From Marinobacterium rhizophilum DSM 18822 (GTDB lineage: Bacteria > Pseudomonadota > Gammaproteobacteria > Pseudomonadales > Balneatricaceae): a stretch of DNA of 64,000 bases. Position numbers and translations under genes: made by a program. The DNA lies in the NCBI RefSeq assembly GCF_000378045.1, contig NZ_KB899089.1, forward strand, positions 310,001-374,000. The letters run 5' to 3'. Position 1 is the first letter of the stretch; each line of letters opens with the position of its first letter. The notes under the pieces are model-generated. The model had not been told where the DNA came from, did not search any database, and saw only the letters and a program-made list of their open reading frames with translations. Shown here one piece after another: positions 50,247 to 59,526 of the stretch.

Positions 50247-50735
50247 TCACAGCGACCAGCGCACCGGCAACTCCGTCGTCGACTTCAGTGTCTGCAGCAG
50301 CAGGTTGGACTTGACGTTGGAGACCATGGGCAGGTTCAGCAGCCGGTGCAGGGTGACATCGGCAAAGGCCTTCAGGTCCGGCGCGATGATCTTGAGCATG
50401 TAGTCGGCATCCCCCGCAACTCCCCAGCACTCGAGCACTTCCGGGTATTCGATAATGGCCGTGCGAAAGGCTTCGGCAATCTGTTCGCTGTGCTTGTCCA
50501 GCGACACGCTGACCAGCGCCATGACGCCAAGCCCGATCTTTTCCGGGTCCAGCTGGGCGATGTATTTTTGCACCACGCCGGTCTCTTCCAGCTTTTGCCG
50601 CCGCCGCTGACACTGGGACGCGGACAGGTGCACCAGCTCCGATAATTCCACGTTACTGAGCCGCCCGTTCTGCTGCAGCGCCTCGAGAATTTTGATGTCC
50701 TGACGGTCCAGCTCGACGCTATGCACGTTTCTCAC
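50247..50735 (-). CDS. Lrp/AsnC-family transcriptional regulator
   Basis: 162 residues. N-terminal HTH (LDRQDIKILEALQQNGRLSN; LVHLSASQCQRRRQKLEETG) and a C-terminal RAM ligand domain (ECWGVAGDADYMLKIIAPDL). It is divergent from hpd with a 167-base gap, so it probably senses an aromatic or branched amino acid and controls hpd and perhaps itself. Confidence 0.9.
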   Translation of the reverse strand: MRNVHSVELDRQDIKILEALQQNGRLSNVELSELVHLSASQCQRRRQKLEETGVVQKYIAQLDPEKIGLGVMALVSVSLDKHSEQIAEAFRTAIIEYPEVLECWGVAGDADYMLKIIAPDLKAFADVTLHRLLNLPMVSNVKSNLLLQTLKSTTELPVRWSL

Positions 50736-50902
50736 GTTTTTTAACTCTTGGGTGCGGGAATCATGTGAAAGTTAAGTCATACGGGCGTTATATGCAAAAT
50801 AAACGCATGGCGTTTGCCTTAAGCTATTTCTCAATCCCCCGGCGTGACTCTGGTCTCGCCGGATCACTTGCCAGCACAACGGTACTGATGGAGATAATAA
50901 CA

Positions 50903-51997
50903 ATGGCCCAGATACAAACTGTTGCAACCACCGACCTGTGGGAAAACCCCCTGGGCACCGATGGCTTTGAGTTCGTCGAGTACTGCTCGGACACGCCTGA
51001 AACCCTGGCCCGGCTGTTCGAAAGTCTGGGTTTTGTCGCCATCGCCCGCCATCGCAGCAAGAACGTGACTCTGTTCCGTCAGGGTGATATCAACTTCATT
51101 CTGAACGCCGAGCCCAACAGCCGCGCCCAGAGTTTTTCCCAAGCGCATGGCCCCAGTGCCAATGCCATGGCGTTCCGGGTGGCCGATGCCGCTGCCGCGC
51201 TCAAGGCGCTGGTAGCCGGTGGCGCCACCGCGGTTGAGTCCGGTGCCGGCCCCATGGAGCTGCAGATTCCGGCCATCGAGGGTATTGGCGGCTCCCTGAT
51301 CTACCTGGTGGACCGCTACGGCGACAAGAGCATCTATGATGTGGATTTTCGTCCCATCGTCGGTGTCGATCAGCATCCGGCAGGTGTCGGCCTGACTTAC
51401 ATTGATCACCTGACGCACAATGTGGCGCGTGGCAATATGGACCTGTGGGCCGGCTTCTACGAGCAGCATTTCAACTTCCGCGAAGTGCGCTACTTCGATA
51501 TCGAAGGCAAGCTGACCGGGCTCAAGTCCCGCGCCCTGACCAGCCCCTGCGGCAAGATTCGCATTCCGATCAACGAGTCCACCGACGACAAGAGCCAGAT
51601 CGAGGAATTCCTGCACGACTACAACGGCGAAGGCATCCAGCACATCGCGCTGGGGACCGGCGACATTTACCGGACCGTGGAAACCCTGCGCGATGCCGGT
51701 GTCAGCTTCCTGACCACGCCGGATAGCTACTATGCACGGGTGGATCAGCGTCTGCCGGGGCACGGCGAAGATGTGGCGCGGCTGCACAAGGACCATATCC
51801 TGATCGACGGCGCGCCCACCCAGGGCCAGGGTCTGCTGCTGCAGATCTTTACCGATACGGTCATTGGTCCGATCTTTTTCGAGATCATTCAGCGCAAGGG
51901 AAATGAGGGTTTTGGCGAGGGCAACTTCCAGGCCCTGTTCGAATCCATCGAGGAAGACCAGATTCGCCGCGGCGTACTAGCAGCCAGTCGGACTTAA
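50903..51997 (+). CDS. hpd: 4-hydroxyphenylpyruvate dioxygenase
   Basis: 364 residues. The three iron ligands are in recognisable contexts: IDHLTHNVARG (His), GIQHIALGTGD (His) and FFEIIQRKGNEGFGEGNF (Glu). Converts 4-hydroxyphenylpyruvate to homogentisate in tyrosine breakdown. The start MAQIQTVATTDLWENPLGTDGF fits the family and has GGAG at nine bases; an in-frame ATG lies 15 bases upstream. Homogentisate dioxygenase and later enzymes are not in the window. Confidence 0.96.
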   Translation: MAQIQTVATTDLWENPLGTDGFEFVEYCSDTPETLARLFESLGFVAIARHRSKNVTLFRQGDINFILNAEPNSRAQSFSQAHGPSANAMAFRVADAAAALKALVAGGATAVESGAGPMELQIPAIEGIGGSLIYLVDRYGDKSIYDVDFRPIVGVDQHPAGVGLTYIDHLTHNVARGNMDLWAGFYEQHFNFREVRYFDIEGKLTGLKSRALTSPCGKIRIPINESTDDKSQIEEFLHDYNGEGIQHIALGTGDIYRTVETLRDAGVSFLTTPDSYYARVDQRLPGHGEDVARLHKDHILIDGAPTQGQGLLLQIFTDTVIGPIFFEIIQRKGNEGFGEGNFQALFESIEEDQIRRGVLAASRT

Positions 51998-52254
51998 CAC
52001 TGATCTGCTGCGGAATATCCGATTTTGGCCATTTTTTGTACTCTTTCTCGTTAAATAGACCCACTATTCGCCTCAAAAGAGCCCAAAAACTGCCTTAAAA
52101 CGGACTTTCCCTCGTTACGACCGGCCAAGCCCGACAGGCTGCTAGCCGGCTGATAACGGCTGATCTGTCCCGTTTGCTCACTCTGACCCGGCCCCTTAGC
52201 GGGGCTGGCGCGTACCTATAAAAAAGCTAATAAATGGTTTTCAAGGAGCACTCC

Positions 52255-53646
52255 GTGTCTTCAAGCACTATCGTATCCACGGCGAGCGGTACCGCTACGC
52301 CTGCGCCGGCCCTCTGGTCGTCGCGACTGGCCTTTATTCTGGCGGCGGCGGGTTCCGCCGTAGGCCTGGGCAATATCTGGAAATTTCCCTACATCACCGG
52401 TGAGAACGGCGGCGGCGCCTTTGTGCTGGTGTACCTGGCCTGTATCGCGGTGATCGGTATTCCGGTGATGATTGCCGAAGTCATGCTGGGCCGGCGTGGC
52501 CGCCACAGCCCGATTAACAGCATGCGCGAAATTGCCCGCCAGGAAGGCGTATCGCGGCACTGGAAAGCGATAGGCTGGCTCGCCACCCTGGCGGCCTTCC
52601 TGATCCTGTCGTTCTACAGTGTGATCGCCGGCTGGACCATCCCCTATATCTTCCATGCGCTGCAGGGTGATTTTGTCGGTGTGGACGGGGCCGTCGCCGG
52701 TGAAATGTTTGGCCAGCTGTTGTCGTCCCCGCTTGAACTGACACTCTGGCACAGTCTGTTCATGGTACTGGCGGTGATCGTTTCGGTGGGCGGTGTGCGT
52801 CATGGCCTGGAACGGGCCGTGACCTGGCTGATGCCGGCGCTGCTCCTGTTACTGGTCATGCTGGTGGGTTATGGCATGAGCACCGAACACTTCGGTACTG
52901 CAGTGAGTTTTCTGTTTGAGCCGGATTTTTCCAGCCTGAGTGCGGCGGCGGTGCTGGTGGCACTGGGTCATGCGTTCTTTACCCTGAGCCTGGCCAGCGG
53001 CTCGATGATGGCCTATGGCGCTTACCTGCCCAAGGGCGTGTCCATTGTGCGGACCTCCTTGCTGGTGGCGGTAATGGATACCATGGTGGCACTGATGGCG
53101 GGTCTGGCGATCTTTCCCATCGTGTTCGCCAACGGCCTCGAGCCCGGTGCCGGCCCCGGCCTGATCTTCAATACCCTGCCGGTGGCCTTTGGCCAGATGC
53201 CGGGGGGCAGCTTCTTCGCGACCCTGTTCTTCGTACTGTTGCTGTTCGCGGCCTGGACCTCGGCGCTGTCAATGCTGGAGGCGGTGGTGAAGTGGCTGGA
53301 GGAGCAGGGCATGACGCGGCGCAAGGCCGCCATTTCCGGGGGGCTGGCGGCATGGACCGTCGGCTTGACCACGGTGCTGTCGCTGAATGTCTGGTCCGGC
53401 TTCACGCCGCTCGATGGCTTCGCGCGCTTTGAAGGCAAGACGCTGTTTGATCTGTACGACTTCCTCACCGCCAACGTGATGATGCCGCTGGTGGCGCTGC
53501 TGACCGCCATATTTGTCGGCTGGGTGATGCAGAAGTCGTCCAGCAAAGAGGAACTGGGGGATGGATCTGTGCATCGAATCTGGCTCTTTATCGTGCGTTA
53601 CCTGACGCCGGTCGCGCTGGTGGTGCTGTTTATCTACAACCTCTGA
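52255..53646 (+). CDS. sodium-dependent amino-acid transporter (NSS/SNF family)
   Basis: 463 residues, about eleven to twelve helices. Helix 1 carries the family motif AAAGSAVGLGNIWKFPY, followed by ENGGGAFVLVY. These bacterial LeuT/TnaT-type symporters import neutral or aromatic amino acids with Na+. The GTG with AAGGAG six bases upstream was preferred to the ATG seven codons earlier. Between hpd and an amino-acid dehydrogenase, it probably brings in the substrate for this catabolic locus. The 257 bases upstream hold only weak GC hairpins. Confidence 0.9.
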   Translation: MSSSTIVSTASGTATPAPALWSSRLAFILAAAGSAVGLGNIWKFPYITGENGGGAFVLVYLACIAVIGIPVMIAEVMLGRRGRHSPINSMREIARQEGVSRHWKAIGWLATLAAFLILSFYSVIAGWTIPYIFHALQGDFVGVDGAVAGEMFGQLLSSPLELTLWHSLFMVLAVIVSVGGVRHGLERAVTWLMPALLLLLVMLVGYGMSTEHFGTAVSFLFEPDFSSLSAAAVLVALGHAFFTLSLASGSMMAYGAYLPKGVSIVRTSLLVAVMDTMVALMAGLAIFPIVFANGLEPGAGPGLIFNTLPVAFGQMPGGSFFATLFFVLLLFAAWTSALSMLEAVVKWLEEQGMTRRKAAISGGLAAWTVGLTTVLSLNVWSGFTPLDGFARFEGKTLFDLYDFLTANVMMPLVALLTAIFVGWVMQKSSSKEELGDGSVHRIWLFIVRYLTPVALVVLFIYNL

Positions 53647-53667
53647 TTCCCTTATTAACGCTAACAA

Positions 53668-53688
53668 GGCCAGGCTGCGAGCCTGGCC
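53668..53688 (+). other. perfect stem-loop between transporter and dehydrogenase genes
   Basis: GGCCAGGCT-GCG-AGCCTGGCC, nine paired bases with a three-base loop and no T run; a second small hairpin (GGCAC/GTGCC) follows. It may tune mRNA stability or partial termination between the two genes. Confidence 0.5.
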
Positions 53689-53730
53689 AGGTACGGGCAC
53701 TGCCGGTGCCGGTAACACAGGTAGATAACG

Positions 53731-54957
53731 ATGAAAGAATTACTGCAGGCATTTGAAAGCAAGGCGCCGGAAATCGTCTTTGAATGGCACGACGCCGAAA
53801 CCGAAGCCAGGGGCTGGGTGGTGATCAACTCGCTGCGTGGCGGTGCCGCCGGTGGTGGCACCCGCATGCGCAAGGGACTGGACCGTCACGAGGTGGAATC
53901 CCTGGCCAAGACCATGGAAGTGAAGTTTTCGGTTTCGGGCCCGGCCATCGGTGGCGCCAAGTCGGGTATCGACTTCGATCCGGCCGATCCGCGCAAGCTC
54001 GATGTGCTCAAGCGCTGGTACAAGGCCGTGGCACCGCTGCTCAAGCACTACTACGGCACCGGCGGTGACCTCAACGTGGACGAGGTGCACGAAGTCATCC
54101 CCATCACCGAAAGCTACGGTCTGTGGCACCCGCAGGAAGGCGTGGTCAACGGCCACTTCCAGCCCACTGTCAGCGAGCAGATTCAGAAGGTTGGTCAGTT
54201 GCGCCTGGGTGTGGCCAAGATTATCGAAGACAGCCGCTACACGCCGGATTACAGCCGCAAGTACACCGTGGCCGACATGATTACCGGCTGGGGTGTCGCC
54301 GAGGCGGTGCACCACTACTACAACATCTACGGCGGCGACGTGCGCAACAAGCGCGTTATCGTGCAGGGCTGGGGCAATGTCGGATCCGCGGCGGCGTACT
54401 ACCTGGCGCAGCAGGGCGCGCGCATTGTCGGCATCATCGATCGTGCCGGTGGCCTGCTGGCACCTGAGGGCCTGTCGTTCGAGCAGGTGCGCGAACTGTT
54501 CCATAACAAACAGGGCAATCAGCTGGCGGCCGAGGGGCTGCTGTCGTTCGAGGACGTCCAGGCGCGTATCTGGGACATGGAAGCGGACATCTTCCTGCCC
54601 TGTGCCGCGTCCCGGCTGGTGACCCGCGAGCAGCTGGATCGTTTGATCGACAAGGGGCTGGAAGTGGTGTCCTGTGGTGCTAATGTTCCCTTTAACGATC
54701 CCGAGATTTTCTACGGCCCGGTGTACGAGTACGTGGACTCCAGGGTCAGTGTGCTGCCGGACTTTATCGCCAATTGCGGCATGGCGCGGGTGTTCGCTTT
54801 CCTGATGAACAACAACGTCGAAATCAGCGATGAAGCCATTTTCAGCGACGTGACAGCTACCATACGCACGGCACTGGCACTGACCTACGCCCAGTCCCGC
54901 GAACGCACGCAGATTGCCAGTACGGCATTTGAAATCGCGCTCAAGCAGCTGGTCTGA
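53731..54957 (+). CDS. Glu/Leu/Phe/Val dehydrogenase
   Basis: 408 residues. Catalytic region GPAIGGAKSGIDFDP with the substrate lysine, and the Rossmann motif VQGWGNVGSAAAYYLAQQGA (near 212-231), then ADIFLPCAASRLVT. It deaminates an amino acid to its 2-oxo acid with NAD(P)+. Which amino acid cannot be told from motifs; the neighbours (aromatic dioxygenase, amino-acid symporter, Lrp regulator) favour a hydrophobic or aromatic one over glutamate. Confidence 0.9.
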   Translation: MKELLQAFESKAPEIVFEWHDAETEARGWVVINSLRGGAAGGGTRMRKGLDRHEVESLAKTMEVKFSVSGPAIGGAKSGIDFDPADPRKLDVLKRWYKAVAPLLKHYYGTGGDLNVDEVHEVIPITESYGLWHPQEGVVNGHFQPTVSEQIQKVGQLRLGVAKIIEDSRYTPDYSRKYTVADMITGWGVAEAVHHYYNIYGGDVRNKRVIVQGWGNVGSAAAYYLAQQGARIVGIIDRAGGLLAPEGLSFEQVRELFHNKQGNQLAAEGLLSFEDVQARIWDMEADIFLPCAASRLVTREQLDRLIDKGLEVVSCGANVPFNDPEIFYGPVYEYVDSRVSVLPDFIANCGMARVFAFLMNNNVEISDEAIFSDVTATIRTALALTYAQSRERTQIASTAFEIALKQLV

Positions 54958-54986
54958 TCGCCGACATCGAGTGAGTGTGTTGCCAG

Positions 54987-55025
54987 AGCCCGTTGCATGC
55001 GAATGCGACGGGCTGTTTGCGTTTT
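54987..55025 (+). terminator. probable terminator after the dehydrogenase gene
   Basis: AGCCCGT / ACGGGCT outer stem and GCAT / ATGC inner stem with a GCGA loop, followed by a mixed T-rich tail. The remaining ~230 bases up to the next gene show no gene, only a GC-rich imperfect hairpin. Confidence 0.7.
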
Positions 55026-55257
55026 AGCAGGTAGCTTTTCGACAACCTGTTAGGGCAACGACGGGTACTGGCAGTCGCTGAGCCGGTGCTCTGCTGCCAT
55101 TCGCATAAGTTTTTTGATCTTTTTGGCTGGATAGTTATCCGAATTGTTATGGTTGCGGGCGGCTCGCCAAGGGGGCAAGCCCGTCTGATCTGCAGACCCA
55201 TTGAGGTTTGTCATGGCAGGGGTAGGATAGGGGCCTAATCTGTCAGGGAGATAGTGC

Positions 55258-56748
55258 ATGAATGATGCGGTGACGAGTTTTGCGATAAGCTTCATCGCTG
55301 TAATCGGTGTTTTATTGTTGATTGCGTTGGCCGCGGTTGCCGTATTGGCGCTGGCCTTCTATCAGATCGACAAGCATCAGACCAAACACAGCCTGCGTCG
55401 CAACTATCCACTGGTGGGACGTTTTCGCTACATGTTCGAGCATTTGGGCGAGTTCTTCCGGCAGTACTTCTTCGCCATGGACAGGGAGGAACTGCCTTTC
55501 AACCGCGCCCAGCGTTCCTGGGTATATCGTGCCGCGAAAAACATCGATAACACCGTCGCGTTCGGGTCGACCCGTGATCTGCGTACACCCGGTACTTATT
55601 ACTTCCTGAATTGCCCTTTTCCCAAGCTGTCTGAGGAAAGCACTCGCACGCTGGCGATGCGCATCGGTCCCTACTGCCAGGAGCCTTACGACGCCGCTTC
55701 TTTCTTTAATGTGTCAGGCATGAGTTTCGGCGCGCTGTCCCGGCCTGCTGTGCAGGCACTCTCCCGCGGGGCACAGCTGGCCGGGTGCTGGATGAATACG
55801 GGTGAAGGCGGTCTCGCCCCCTATCATCTGGAAGGCGGCTGCGATCTGGTGGTGCAGATCGGGACGGCTAAATATGGCGTGCGCGATGCCCATGGCCGGC
55901 TGTCCGATGAAAAGCTGCGCGAGAAGGCCGAGATTCGCCAGGTGCGGATGTTCGAGATCAAGCTGTCCCAGGGCGCCAAACCCGGCAAAGGCGGTATTTT
56001 GCCGGCGGCGAAAGTCAGCGCAGAGGTGGCCAGCATTCGCGGCATTGCGCAAGGGCATGCATCCATCAGCCCCAATCGACACCCGGAGATCGATTCCATC
56101 GATGATCTGCTGGACATGATTGAACATGTTCGCAGCGTGACCGGCAAACCCTGTGGCATCAAGCTGGTACTGGGCTCATCGCACTGGCTGGAGGATTTTT
56201 GCCAGGCAATTCATACCCGGGGTATCGAGTCTGCGCCTGATTTCATTACGCTGGACAGCTCCGATGGCGGCACCGGTGCCGCCCCCATGCCACTTATGGA
56301 CAGTGTCGGCCTGCCGTTGCGCGAAAGCCTGCCGATTATGGTCAACAAGCTGGCTGAGCATGGCTTGCGCGAGCGGGTAAGGCTGGTGGCATCCGGCAAA
56401 CTGATCAACCCCACGGATGTGGCGGCGGCAATTTGCATGGGCGCGGACTTTGTTGTCAGTGCCCGCGGCTTCATGTTCTCGCTGGGCTGTATCCAGGCTA
56501 TGCAATGCAACCGCAATACCTGTCCCACCGGCGTGACGACCCATAATCCCGAGCTGCAGCGCGGCCTGGTTCCCGCCGACAAGGCTGAGCGGGTGCGTCA
56601 CTACCATGACAACCTGGTGCATGAAGTTGAGCTGATTGCCCATAGCTGCGGCGTTTCAGAGCCCAGGTTGCTGCGGCGCGAACATGCAGCGATGGTTGTT
56701 GAAGGGGGGCGCTCGGTACCGCTGAATATTATCTATCCGGAGCCTTGA
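55258..56748 (+). CDS. FMN-binding glutamate synthase-domain protein, membrane-anchored
   Basis: 496 residues. One N-terminal transmembrane helix (about 10-33) precedes a domain equivalent to the FMN/synthase part of GltB: FFNVSGMSFGALSRPAVQAL, GGILPAAKVS, ISPNRHPEIDSIDDL, TLDSSDGGTGAAPMPLMD and a cysteine cluster CIQAMQCNRNTCPTGV for a 3Fe-4S centre. The glutaminase domain of true glutamate synthase is absent, and no small subunit is nearby. Such stand-alone proteins are common and functionally uncharacterised. Confidence 0.88.
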   Translation: MNDAVTSFAISFIAVIGVLLLIALAAVAVLALAFYQIDKHQTKHSLRRNYPLVGRFRYMFEHLGEFFRQYFFAMDREELPFNRAQRSWVYRAAKNIDNTVAFGSTRDLRTPGTYYFLNCPFPKLSEESTRTLAMRIGPYCQEPYDAASFFNVSGMSFGALSRPAVQALSRGAQLAGCWMNTGEGGLAPYHLEGGCDLVVQIGTAKYGVRDAHGRLSDEKLREKAEIRQVRMFEIKLSQGAKPGKGGILPAAKVSAEVASIRGIAQGHASISPNRHPEIDSIDDLLDMIEHVRSVTGKPCGIKLVLGSSHWLEDFCQAIHTRGIESAPDFITLDSSDGGTGAAPMPLMDSVGLPLRESLPIMVNKLAEHGLRERVRLVASGKLINPTDVAAAICMGADFVVSARGFMFSLGCIQAMQCNRNTCPTGVTTHNPELQRGLVPADKAERVRHYHDNLVHEVELIAHSCGVSEPRLLRREHAAMVVEGGRSVPLNIIYPEP

Positions 56749-56779
56749 TGGCCGCCGGTGAGTGAAGGGCTGGATGCTC

Positions 56780-56810
56780 CGAGCCCTGCACGTGCAGGGC
56801 TCGGCTGTTT
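56780..56810. terminator. terminator with perfect 12-bp arms
   Basis: CGAGCCCTGCAC directly followed by its reverse complement GTGCAGGGCTCG, then GCTGTTT. It lies between the FMN protein gene and an opposing small gene and may serve both. Confidence 0.75.
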
Positions 56811-56834
56811 GAGTGGATAGAGGGTCAGACTGGC

Positions 56835-57041
56835 TCAGGCTTCATCGAGCCAGGCGTCGGTGTCGATGTGACGCGTCAGGTTGCGTTCCTCCATATGTCG
56901 TTCTATGGCGCGTCTGGCCTCCAGTGCCCTGCGTGAGGCGCGTTTCTTAAGTGCCCGTTTTTCTTCGTCTTCATATCCGATCAGAATATCGAATACTTCG
57001 GTTGGAATGGCGTTTAGATCCTGCGCTTTGCGTATCTGCAT
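56835..57041 (-). CDS. small charged protein of unknown function
   Basis: 68 residues, very rich in Arg, Glu, Lys and Ala (KRALKKRASRRALEARRAIE), predicted as one long charged helix with an acidic tail (DTDAWLDEA). It faintly recalls the small PA3496-type proteins of Pseudomonas, but I cannot confirm that. No signal peptide. The 212-base gap upstream towards hexR has no other gene. Confidence 0.6.
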   Translation of the reverse strand: MQIRKAQDLNAIPTEVFDILIGYEDEEKRALKKRASRRALEARRAIERHMEERNLTRHIDTDAWLDEA

Positions 57042-57253
57042 AATGACAGCTCCTCGTCACTCGAGTCTCTGTATTTGCCACGACACGTCTGGTGCCGGTC
57101 ACTGGCTCAGAGACTGCCTCAAACACGATCCCCACCTAGATGCGATGCCGCACTCCATAATGGAAATCGCTACGGGTTCTTCTCTTTTATCGCAACTTTG
57201 ACTGTTTTTCAAACAGTGAAGGCAGAGTAATAGGAGGCTGTTACAGGCGTATG

Positions 57254-58156
57254 TCAGTCTTCGGGGGCAGGAGACGGGGTGCGTTTGTCGTTCAGACGCA
57301 GGCTGCGCAGGCTGCGTTTGATGGTCTTGAGGTGGTCGATCAGGGCCGGGCCAAGCTTCATGGCCACGCCGACGGCGAGGACATCAATCACCACCAGGTG
57401 CATGACGCGGGATGACATCAATGCGCTGAGATCCTTGTCTTCCTCCAGATCGGTGTGAATGGCAATGCAGGCCAGCGCGGAAAGGGGGGTGTTGCTTGGG
57501 CACAGGGTAATGACCGTCGCACCGGTTTCACGCACCAGGCGCACGCTGTGCAGCAGGTCCTTGGTGCGGCCGGTCTGCGACACGGCGATGACGACATCGC
57601 CCTTGCTGAGTGTCACGGCTGAAATGGTCTGCATGTGCGGGTCGGAATAGGCGGCCGCCAGAATCTTCAGACGGTGCAGTTTGTGCTGCGCATCCATGCA
57701 GACCGGTGCCGAAGCGCCGAAACCATATATCTCCACCCGGGGAGCATTCACCAGCGCATCTATGGCACTTTCCAGGGTTTCGGAGTCCAGGTCTTCGCGG
57801 ATATTGATCAGATTGCCGATCATGGAGTCGAAGATCTTCTGCTTGAACTCGTGCACGGTGTCGGTCGAATTCAGTGCAAACTGTTCAAAGCTGGGGTTGC
57901 TGGCCAGGCCCTGGGCCAGTGTCAGCTTGAAGTCCTGAAAACCATCGTAGTTGAGCGCACGGCAAAAACGCACCACGGTCGGTTCACTGACACTCGCCTC
58001 GGCGGCCAGGTCGACAATGCGCATGTGAATGACATCACTGGGCTTCGCCAGTACGAAGTCGGCCACCTTCTGCTCGGACTTGCGCAGCTTGGGGCGTGCA
58101 TCTGCGATCATTTTCAGAAGATTGAGGGGATGCAAGGCTTTTCTCTTTTCGAACAA
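57254..58156 (-). CDS. hexR: MurR/RpiR-family transcriptional regulator, HexR-like
   Basis: 300 residues. N-terminal HTH (LRKSEQKVADFVLAKP; AAEASVSEPTVVRFCRALNY) and a C-terminal SIS sugar-phosphate domain (YGFGASAPVCMDAQHKLHRL; ISAVTLSKGDVVIAVSQTGR). HexR senses 2-keto-3-deoxy-6-phosphogluconate and controls central carbon genes in related bacteria. The N-terminus is uncertain: TTG is used here and another TTG lies 21 bases in. No zwf, edd or eda is next to it, so its target genes are elsewhere. Confidence 0.8.
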   Translation of the reverse strand: MFEKRKALHPLNLLKMIADARPKLRKSEQKVADFVLAKPSDVIHMRIVDLAAEASVSEPTVVRFCRALNYDGFQDFKLTLAQGLASNPSFEQFALNSTDTVHEFKQKIFDSMIGNLINIREDLDSETLESAIDALVNAPRVEIYGFGASAPVCMDAQHKLHRLKILAAAYSDPHMQTISAVTLSKGDVVIAVSQTGRTKDLLHSVRLVRETGATVITLCPSNTPLSALACIAIHTDLEEDKDLSALMSSRVMHLVVIDVLAVGVAMKLGPALIDHLKTIKRSLRSLRLNDKRTPSPAPED

Positions 58157-58338
58157 GTACTTGGCAAGGCGGCAATTATAGCAATGAATATGACGGTGAG
58201 CCTATCTAACTGCGTGTGACAGCGATATCAATAGCGTCGCGGTGGCGCCAAATGCCGCGTTGCAGCTTCTCTAGGTGCGTGCTACCTTTTTGAATTGCAA
58301 ATAAAAATCCGAATAATGCAAACAGCGGGGAAGGCTTA

Positions 58339-59415
58339 GTGAAACGTCGTCAATTCCTACAAGGTGCCGGTGCAGCTACTCTGGCAGCGGGCACTCTAGT
58401 CGCCGGGGTTGCGCAGGCAGCACCGGAACACAAATGGAAAATGGTTACCACCTGGCCAAAGAATTTTCCGGGCCTGGGGGTCGGTGCCAACTACCTGGCA
58501 GAGCTGATCGGCAAGCTCAGTAATGGTCGAATCGAGGTAAAGGTTTATGGTGCCGGCGAACTGGTCGGTGCACTGGAAGTATTTGATGCGGTATCCCGCG
58601 GTACGGCGCAGCTGGGGCACGGCGCTTCCTATTACTGGAAAGGCAAAAGCAGTGCAGCCCAGTTCTTCGCGGCGGTGCCTTTTGGCCTGACTGCGCAGGA
58701 AATGAACTCCTGGCTCTATCATGGCGGCGGTATGGAGCTGTGGGAAGAAGTGTACGCGCCCTTTGGCCTGGTGCCCGGTGCTGCCGGTAACACCGGTGTG
58801 CAGATGGGGGGCTGGTTCAACAAGGAAATCAACAGCGTCTCTGATCTTGAAGGCCTGAAAATGCGCATTCCGGGTCTCGGTGGTGAAGTGCTTAAGCGCG
58901 CCGGTGGTACGCCGGTACTGTTGCCCGGAGGCGAAATCTTCCCGTCACTGCAGTCTGGCGCCATCGACGCCACTGAATGGGTTGGTCCGTATAACGACAT
59001 GGCGTTTGGATTGCACAAGGCAGCCAAGTTCTACTATTACCCGGGCTGGCACGAGCCAGGTACCACGCTGGAGTGCATGATTAACAAGGAAGCGCTGGAA
59101 GGTTTGCCCGAAGAGCTTCAGCTTATCGTGCGCAGTGCCATCCGCATTGCCAACCAGGACATGCTGGCGGACTTTACCGCCAAGAACAACAGTGCCCTGG
59201 AGCAACTGGTCAACGAGCAGAACGTGGAATTGCGCCCCTTCCCGGAGGATGTGCTGAAGAAACTGCGTGATCTGTCCGACGAAGTGATTGCCGAGGAAGC
59301 CGCGCAGGATGAGATTACCAAAAAGGTATTTGATTCCTTCATCAAGTTCCGCGATCAGGCGAAGAAATGGCACGCCGTTTCCGAGCAGGCCTATCTGAAC
59401 GCCCGTACGCTCTGA
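58339..59415 (+). CDS. TRAP transporter substrate-binding protein (DctP/TakP type)
   Basis: 358 residues, GTG start. The N-terminus KRRQFLQGAGAATLAAGTL has a twin-arginine export motif, with cleavage likely near AQA-A. The mature part is a DctP-fold protein close to the TakP subgroup, whose members bind 2-oxo acids (WKMVTTWPKNFPG; MRIPGLGGEVLKRAGGTPV; SGAIDATEWVGPYND). Permease genes for it lie downstream on the opposite strand and converge on it. Confidence 0.9.
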   Translation: MKRRQFLQGAGAATLAAGTLVAGVAQAAPEHKWKMVTTWPKNFPGLGVGANYLAELIGKLSNGRIEVKVYGAGELVGALEVFDAVSRGTAQLGHGASYYWKGKSSAAQFFAAVPFGLTAQEMNSWLYHGGGMELWEEVYAPFGLVPGAAGNTGVQMGGWFNKEINSVSDLEGLKMRIPGLGGEVLKRAGGTPVLLPGGEIFPSLQSGAIDATEWVGPYNDMAFGLHKAAKFYYYPGWHEPGTTLECMINKEALEGLPEELQLIVRSAIRIANQDMLADFTAKNNSALEQLVNEQNVELRPFPEDVLKKLRDLSDEVIAEEAAQDEITKKVFDSFIKFRDQAKKWHAVSEQAYLNARTL

Positions 59416-59424
59416 TCAACCACT

Positions 59425-59451
59425 GTCATATAAGTCATATAAGTCATATAA
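59425..59451. repeat. 9-bp tandem repeat, three units
   Basis: GTCATATAA occurs three times in direct succession, immediately before the terminator stem. A simple-sequence repeat in a non-coding gap. Confidence 0.85.
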
Positions 59452-59481
59452 AAAGGGGCCGGCATTTGCCGGCCCCTTTTT
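59451..59481. terminator. bidirectional terminator between dctP- and dctM-type genes
   Basis: AAAAAGGGGCCGGCA pairs with the complementary TGCCGGCCCCTTTTT around a three-base loop. The A and T runs on either side let it act on both converging transcripts. Confidence 0.93.
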
Positions 59482-59526
59482 CGTGGTGGAATGGGTGAAG
59501 CGTAGCTACACCCACCCGGTCGTTGC

